A stretch of 64,000 nucleotides of DNA from Posidonia oceanica (taxonomy: Eukaryota; Streptophyta; Magnoliopsida; Alismatales; Posidoniaceae), in the NCBI GenBank assembly GCA_037176725.1, contig JAZBRS010000037.1, positions 13,100,001 through 13,164,000 of the forward strand, read 5' to 3'. The notes beneath the pieces were generated by a model that saw only the letters and a program-made list of their open reading frames with translations, made no database searches and had not been told where the DNA came from. Made by a program: the position numbers and the translations under genes. Below, in pieces: positions 58,761 through 64,000 of the stretch; position 1 is the first letter of the stretch, and every line of letters begins with the position of its first letter.

Positions 58761-59690
58761 TGATAAGGTGACGGGCTTATCGTCTGGATAGTTTACGGTC
58801 CTATCAACCGGGAGTGATAGTTTAGGTTATCAGCCTGGAATGACAGTTTACAGTCCTGTCAACCGGAAGCAGTTGTGAGTGATAGTTACTGGATATCAGC
58901 CGTATAACATGGTTGTGTGGGATAGTTTACAGTCCTATCAACTGGCGGATAGTTTACAGACCTATCAACTGGCGGATAGTTTACAGACCTATCAACTGGA
59001 AGCCACAAACCATGAGTGATAGTTACTGGATATCAGCCGTATAACGCAAATGCCGGATAGTTTACAGTCTATCAACTGGAGCGACAGTTTACGGTCCTGT
59101 CAACCGGCGGATAGTTTACAGACCTATCAACTGGAGGATAGTTTACAGTCCTATCAACTGGAAACGGCATTGCGAGGGACAGTTACTGGATGTCAGCCGT
59201 ATAACATGATTGCGCGTGATAGTTTACAGTCCTATCAACTGGCGGATAGTTTACAGACCTATCAACTGGCGGATAGTTTACAGACCTATCAACTGGAAAC
59301 GCACAATGATGAGGGATAGTTACTGGATATCAGCCGTATAATGCAATTGCTGGTGATAGTTTAGGATATCAGCCTAGCGATAGTTTACAGTCCTATCAAC
59401 TGGTGGATAGTTTACAGACCTATCAACTGGAGGATAGTTTACAGACCTATCAACTGGAAACCGCAATTGCAAGGGACAGTTACTGGATGTCAGCCGTATA
59501 ACACAACTGTGGGCCAACCATGGATCGGCCCAGATGATAGTTTAGGTTATCAGCCTGAGAGCAGATAGTTTAGGATATCAGCCTGAGAGTGCTTGATTGT
59601 TTGATAGTTTCGGATATCAGCCTAGAATGCTTGATTGTTTGATAGTTTCGGATATTAGCCTAGAATGCTTGATTGATTGTTGATAAGAGG
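58761..59690 (-). repeat. Pseudoknot-like repeat array in the 3' UTR of element C
   Basis: Same unit grammar as 25190-26007. Paired variants include GACAG/CTGTC with CGGT/ACCG at 59083-59106, GATA/TATC with AGG/CCT at 58816-58836, and GACA/TGTC with TACTGG/CCGTA at 59178-59201. Groups are bracketed by the same long-range arms as in A, in the same order: ATGGTT...AACCAT extended by TGTGG/CCACA (58909 to 59013), GCAAATGCC 59046-59054 with GGCATTGC 59166-59173, ATGATTGCG 59206-59214 with a partly decayed partner near 59301, GCAATTGC 59343-59350 with GCAATTGC 59463-59470. An outermost pair CAGTTGTG 58870-58877 and CACAACTG 59502-59509 could close the whole domain. Open frames in it are artefacts. 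Confidence 0.85.
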
Positions 59691-60690
59691 GGACGAGATC
59701 ATGATGAGAACTACTGCTAAAGAGAGAGATGAGATCATGATGAGAATTACTGCTAAAGAGGGGGTGAGATCATGATGAGAACTATTGTTAAAGAGGGGAT
59801 GAGATCATGATGAGAATTACTGCTAAAGTAGGGGTGAGATCATGATGAGAACTATTGTTAAAGAGGGGATGAGATCATGATGAGAACTATTGCTAAAGAG
59901 GGGGTGAGATCGTGATGAGAATTACTGTTAAAGAGGGGATGAGATCATGATGAGAATTACTGCTAAAGAGGGGGATGAGATCATGATGAGAACTATTGCT
60001 AAAGAGGGGGTGAGATCATGATGAGAATTACTGCTAAAGAGGGGATGAGATCATGATGAGAACTATTGCTAAAGAGGGGGTGAGATCATGATGAGAACTA
60101 TTGTTAAAGAGGGGATGAGATCATGATGAGAATTACTGCTAAAGAGGGGGTGAGATCATGATGAGAACTATTGTTAAAGAGGGGATGAGATCATGATGAG
60201 AACTATTGCTAAAGAGGGGGTGAGATCGTGATGAGAATTACTGTTAAAGAGGGGATGAGATCATGATGAGAATTACTGCTAAAGAGGGGGATGAGATCAT
60301 GATGAGAACTATTGCTAAAGAGGGGGTGAGATCATGATGAGAATTACTGCTAAAGAGGGGATGAGATCATGATGAGAACTATTGCTAAAGAGGGGGTGAG
60401 ATCATGATGAGAACTATTGTTAAAGAGGGGATGAGATCATGATAAGAATTACTGCTAAAGAGGGGGTGAGATCATGATGAGAATTACTGCTAAAGAGGGG
60501 GATGTGATCATGATGAGAACTATTGCTAAAGAGGGGGTGAGATCATGATGAGAATTACTGCTAAAGAGGGGATGAGATCATGATGAGAACTATTGCTAAA
60601 GAGGGGGTGAGATCATGATGAGAATTACTGCTAAAGAGGGGATGAGATCATGATGAGAACTATTGCTAAAGAGGGGGATGAGATCATGAT
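59691..60690 (-). repeat. 35-bp tandem array in the 3' UTR of element C
   Basis: Nearly 30 copies of a unit built on GAGATCATGATGAGAA plus CTATTGCTAAAGAGGGGGT, spaced 35 bp (59731, 59766, 59801, 59836 and on). The centre ATCATGAT is self-complementary. A rare variant with ATCGTGATGAG occurs at 59909 and again 316 bp later, showing a duplicated block of about nine units. It occupies the slot that holds the palindrome array in element A. Confidence 0.9.
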
Positions 60691-61085
60691 GAGATAAAGA
60701 GGAGGATGAGGTAATGATGAGGTAAAGAGGGGGATGAGGTAATGATGAGAATGATTGATTGATAAGATATCGGACTTATCGGCCGGCAAAGAGGGGGTGA
60801 GGTAATGATGAGATAAAGAGGGGATGAGGTAATGATGAGAATGATTGATTGATAAGATATCGGACTTATCGACCGGCAAAGAGGGGGTGAGGTAATGATG
60901 AGATAAAGAGGGGGTGAGATAATGATGAGAGCTATTGATTGATAAGATATCGGACTTATCGGCCGGCAAAGAGGGGATGAGGTAATGATGAGATAAAGAG
61001 GGGATGAGGTAATGATGAGAATGATTGATTGATAAGATATCGGACTTATCGGCCGGCAAAGAGGGGATGAGGTAATGATGAGAAG
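60691..61085 (-). repeat. 90-bp higher-order tandem array in element C
   Basis: Four copies spaced 90 bp (GATAAGATAT at 60761, 60851, 60941, 61031). Each joins shortened 35-bp-type words (GATGAGGTAATGATGAG) to a GATAAG/CTTATC stem with interleaved CGG/CCG, the same pseudoknot-like order as in the neighbouring array. The His/Ser/Pro-rich open frame on the minus strand here is a repeat artefact. Confidence 0.85.
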
Positions 61086-61284
61086 AAATCATCCTATGAC
61101 ACCAGGAATATCATAGGGGAAAGAGGGGAAGGATGATACCAAGGGGCGATCAAAAGATGCCCCTGGTGTCGAGATGACACCAAGGGTTGGCCAACGCGTC
61201 CTTGGCATCGAAAGCAGAGGGTGATGACAAGATTGTCGTGCTTGTCAGACGAGTAGTTTGGGGTACTAGCCCGCTAGGGACTCA
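61086..61284 (-). other. 3' UTR segment bordering the array slot in element C
   Basis: Has palindromic words GACACC/GGTGTC and GATGCCCCTGGTG, matching 30746-30900 of element A, where the words are GATACC/GGTATC. Paired replacement of C-G by T-A in both arms again keeps complementarity. Confidence 0.55.
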
Positions 61285-61616
61285 GCTGAGGAGGATGACA
61301 GGTTGACGGACCTTTCGCTGAGCAGTTTGGGGTGCCAGCCCGTAGGGGACTCAGCTGGGGATGATCAGCTGAGGAGGATGACAGGTTGACGGACCTTTCG
61401 CCGAGCAGTTTGGGGTGCCAACCCGCAGGGGACTCAGCTGGGGATGATCAGCTGAGGAGGATGACAGGTTGACGGACCTTTCGTCGAGCAGTTTGGGGTG
61501 CCAGCCCGCAGGGGACTCAGCTGGGGATGATCAGCTGAGGAGGATGACAGGTTGACGGACCTTTCGCCGAGCAGTTTGGGGTGCCAGCCCGCAGGGGATG
61601 ATAATCCAGCTGGGGG
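61285..61616 (-). repeat. 83-bp tandem repeat (4 copies) downstream of the extra ORF
   Basis: The unit contains GCTGAGGAGGATGACAGG, GACGGACCTTTCG and GAGCAGTTTGGGGTGCCAGC; copies start near 61285, 61368, 61451 and 61533. Element A has only one recognisable trace (GAGCAGTTGGGG, about 30876), so the amplification is private to C. Confidence 0.85.
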
Positions 61617-63113
61617 CGACCAGCTGGGGACGCCAGATGGCGTAGCTTGACGACGCGGGTCCGCAGAGGCTCCGGACTCCAGATTGGGTGCTGAGGACTT
61701 TGCTGCGTTGTGATGTCTGCAAGTCTGGTTAGAGGGCCCAAGATGGTGATGATAATGATATGCAATACAGCAAAGAATCTTGATGTGCAAGCAGAAAGCA
61801 GAAACAGTTTTTTTTTTTTCATTGATAAAACTTGGTGAGTACAATGCCTGTGGCAGGCCTGAAATGTACAGCATAATCTGAAAGAAGACCATCTGATGGT
61901 TGCACAAGGGCCTAGTCAACTCGGGCCTTCTTCGATTGCCGGGAGTTGGGAAACAAAGGGCCGCTGGCGGAATTTCAGTGATAGGCCAGAGTTCTCGGAC
62001 TTCAGTTTCATATTCTGGGGTGCATCCTACACCTCTCACAGCTGCAATGTCTGTAGATTGGACCCCATGCTGCATCAGACTAGCAAGCTTCTTGGTCGGG
62101 GCAGTTGTGCTGAGAGGGTACATCTGTAGAAGCTGGGGCGCTGTACTGTCAATGAAGGCACCCTGCCGGAAGCCGAACTGGCGCATGACCCTGATTGGAT
62201 GGTACTCTACGCCTGCTGTGAAACCTGGAAGAATGATCAGCCGCATGTCACGCGCGCTGAAGAAGACAGTGAATGGCTCTGCTACAGAGGGGACAATACG
62301 CCAGGTTATAGCGTCGTCAGTCAGTGCTGACAGCCTCTCGTACTCTTCTTTGACGCTCTTTTCTGTCTTGGCACGGGCGCTGCTGCAGTAGGCTTCAAAG
62401 GCATGCACTTGAGGGCGCAAGAGGTTCATCTCTAAGTGTGCGGTTAGCAAGACTTGTATGAGTGCTCCGCAACCGTGGAAGTGGCGACAGCGATGAGAGA
62501 TGCGGTCCAGCCTGCGATAGGTCTCTGCCAGGACAACTGGTGCCAGGTCTATGTGCTGGGTCACCACTGCTAATGCAATCTCTGCAACCTCGATGGCCAC
62601 TGTCAGTCGGCCATGGGTAAAGATCAGTTCGCCCAGGAAGCGAATAACAAATCCTCGGAGCCACAGCTCATCTCCGAGTTCTGCGCGCTTGTTCAAGATA
62701 TCATCGAAGGGCACGAGGCGAAGCATAGGTTCAGGCCCGCTGGTGCAGATTAGTTTCTGTTGGCAGGTTCGAGTGGGGAGCCCAGTTAGCTGGCTCAGGA
62801 CCTTGAGATATCCATCTCGCCTCATGAAAACAGGCGGCCCCAGGATCTTGGAAAAGTCGCAGATCCGACGCACCTCTTCCAGTGTAGGTGTCAGCTCAGT
62901 CTTGTTGAAACGGAAGACATGATGCGCCGGCTTCCAGAATCTTGCAGCGGCACACAGAAGGTGGCGGCTGACCTCCACATCAGCGGCCTTCAGCAGCTTA
63001 GTTGGTATGCCCCACAGGCGCAGCTGTTCACAGTCTTGTAGAGTGAGCCTGCTGATCCATTCTCGCAGGGCTTCCGAGCAGTGTGCAGGAGTTAGCAGAG
63101 TAGGAAAGCCCAT
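61434..63113 (-). CDS. Extra ORF of element C, plant-mobile-domain-like (DUF7745-type)
   Basis: Start chosen at ATG 63113 (MGFPTLLTP), which aligns with the start in element A (MGYPTLVTP). The frame is open upstream too, but without similarity. Residues 60-96 carry the family-like core: WKPAHHVFRFNKTELTPTLE and RRICDFSKILGPPVF. Further conserved parts are ELWLRGFVIRFLGELIFTHG, SHRCRHFHGCG and WRIVPSVAEPFTVFF. Compared with A, one base is missing near 61963 in the last codons. The frame therefore misses the ancestral TAG (61912-61914) and runs about 160 codons further into repeat sequence, ending at 61434. The real domain of about 385 residues is intact, so this copy may still be translatable. 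Function is unknown; cellular plant-mobile-domain proteins act in the nucleus and in silencing, which need not apply here. Confidence 0.65.
   Translation of the reverse strand: MGFPTLLTPAHCSEALREWISRLTLQDCEQLRLWGIPTKLLKAADVEVSRHLLCAAARFWKPAHHVFRFNKTELTPTLEEVRRICDFSKILGPPVFMRRDGYLKVLSQLTGLPTRTCQQKLICTSGPEPMLRLVPFDDILNKRAELGDELWLRGFVIRFLGELIFTHGRLTVAIEVAEIALAVVTQHIDLAPVVLAETYRRLDRISHRCRHFHGCGALIQVLLTAHLEMNLLRPQVHAFEAYCSSARAKTEKSVKEEYERLSALTDDAITWRIVPSVAEPFTVFFSARDMRLIILPGFTAGVEYHPIRVMRQFGFRQGAFIDSTAPQLLQMYPLSTTAPTKKLASLMQHGVQSTDIAAVRGVGCTPEYETEVRELWPITEIPPAALCFPTPGNRRRPELTRPLCNHQMVFFQIMLYISGLPQALYSPSFINEKKKTVSAFCLHIKILCCIAYHYHHHLGPSNQTCRHHNAAKSSAPNLESGASADPRRQATPSGVPSWSPPAGLSSPAGWHPKLLGERSVNLSSSSADHPQLSPLRAGTPNCSTKGPSTCHPPQLIIPS
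61617..61911 (-). other. 3' flank of extra ORF C with a 13-base A run
   Basis: On the minus strand a run of A (plus-strand T run at about 61808-61821) follows TTTTATCAATG some 90 bp after the ancestral stop codon. Nothing comparable is in element A. It could be a slippage-expanded tract or a remnant of a polyadenylated transcript. Confidence 0.35.
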
Positions 63114-64000
63114 TACGCTGATTGCAGAGGGACAGGCAGATAGCTGCAGAAGCTTGAAAGTGCCTGCTATCAATAAACAGTCAGATCTCGCAGGCGTATA
63201 TTCTTTGACAATAAACAGAAACTGAGGCTGATAAAGTAGTTCCATATGCATTCAGCAGTTGATAACAGAACATGGCAGTTAAGCATAAATAAACAAAGGG
63301 AATTGGCAGCAGTCCGGTGAATGCGGGGGCGAGGGCCGGCAGGAGATCTGGACCGGCGCAGCTTGAGTGTCGTCAATGCGCTCTACTGGGGAGAAGTACT
63401 GCCTCAGGGCCTGAGCGTGTTGCAAAGCGGAGAGATTGATGGAAGAGGGAAGGAATGAAAGAGGATGCTCGTATGCAGGATGCAAGTGTTGTGCTCATGA
63501 TGATGAGTATTATGCTTGGATGGGTGAGTATGCTTAGATAAATGAGTATGCTTGGATAGGTGAGTATGCCTGGATAGAATGAGTATGCTTGGATAGAATG
63601 AGTATGCTTGGATAGGTGAGTATGCCTGGATAGAATGAGTATGCTTGGATGCCCTCAGCATACGGAGTGCTTTGGTGCCTGCTGCAAAGGAAGGGAGTGG
63701 TCCCTGACTCACTGGGCCCTACCTAGACTCTTGGCTTGCTGGTGGCGCTCCGGAACAGGTGTTGGCATTGTACAGGTGGTGGTGTCGTGAGGACAGGCTA
63801 TTGGCCAAACTCTCAGGACCTACACCTATTCTTTCAGCTCTCTCTTTTTGATTTCTCCCTCATAGGTATGTAGTCTTTCTCTGCCCCTAGCCAGGAGAGG
63901 GTGAGTGTTTGCTCTTGGAGGGATGTGGTAGATTCTTTTAAGCTCGACATGCTGGGGATCTCTAGTAAAGTATGGGGGATAATGGTGCCTGTGTTTTTCG
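63114..64000 (-). other. Spacer upstream of extra ORF C with acceptor-like site
   Basis: The minus strand has CCTTCCTTTGCAG/C (AG at 63683-63682), matching the site in element A, and about 220 bp of conserved flank (63651-63870). At 63505-63650 there is a short degenerate repeat of GAGTATGCTTGGATAG at about 18-20 bp. Integrase of element C would lie beyond 64000. No gene is seen. Confidence 0.5.

Larger units (their letters stand above)
52587..64000 (-). mobile_element. Element C (Tat/Ogre-type), 3' LTR to upstream of extra ORF, partial
   Basis: 3' LTR, polypurine tract, 3' UTR arrays and extra ORF are present on the minus strand in the same order as in element A. It is the innermost of three nested insertions and hence the last to arrive. 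The copy here is incomplete because the window ends. Confidence 0.85.

Noticed and set aside
60631..61092. His/Ser/Pro-rich 153-codon frame
   Set aside because: Translation of the 90-bp tandem repeat in a 3' UTR.

Overview
The window is land-plant nuclear DNA made of repeats and LTR retrotransposons. I found no host gene, rRNA, tRNA or bacterial feature. The pol proteins identify Ty3/gypsy elements of the Tat/Ogre type. They have LTRs of about 6 kb, a primer-binding site resembling the 3' end of tRNA-Arg, a retropepsin, a reverse transcriptase followed by two RNase H-like domains, an integrase without a chromodomain, an extra plant-mobile-domain-like ORF after integrase, and a long repeat-filled 3' UTR. 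The species cannot be told from the sequence.

Layout. Positions 1-18901 are one array of GC-rich imperfect palindromes separated by purine-only spacers. Element A, on the minus strand, is inserted in that array. It runs from its 3' LTR (18902-24657) through a polypurine tract, a 0.8 kb array of pseudoknot-like motifs, a second 4.7 kb palindrome array, a decayed extra ORF (31267-32466) and a decayed pol frame (integrase, RNase H, RT, linker) up to 39140. There element B, on the plus strand, has inserted: 5' LTR 39141-45119, PBS, gag, protease, and RT until 52586. Element C, on the minus strand, has inserted inside B's RT: 3' LTR 52587-58211, polypurine tract, pseudoknot-like array, three simpler tandem arrays, extra ORF (about 61912-63113), and on past the window end. 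The order of events is therefore array, then A, then B, then C. The 5' halves of A and C and the 3' half of B are outside the window.

How the parts work together. The three LTRs share one plan despite sequence divergence: about 1.9 kb of U3, a TATA-like box, about 790 bp of exon-like sequence ending in a splice-donor-like ACAG/GTA, an AT-rich intron-like stretch of about 1.4 kb, a second exon-like block of about 215 bp, then a second donor-like site. A splice-acceptor-like site also precedes the extra ORF in A and C. Together these suggest spliced subgenomic transcripts. Element A's pol and extra ORF, and B's gag-pol, carry many stop codons, several of them CAG to TAG changes as expected from decay of methylated cytosine.

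Most interesting. The 3' UTR arrays of A and C (25190-26007 and 58761-59690) consist of short units laid out as stem1, stem2, stem1', stem2' (H-type pseudoknot order). Both stems change in compensating pairs between units, and groups of units are bracketed by further inverted repeats shared by the two elements. The large palindrome arrays follow a related rule: conserved inner hairpin, variable but self-complementary outer arms. I know of no description of this organisation; that is a statement about my knowledge, since no search was possible.
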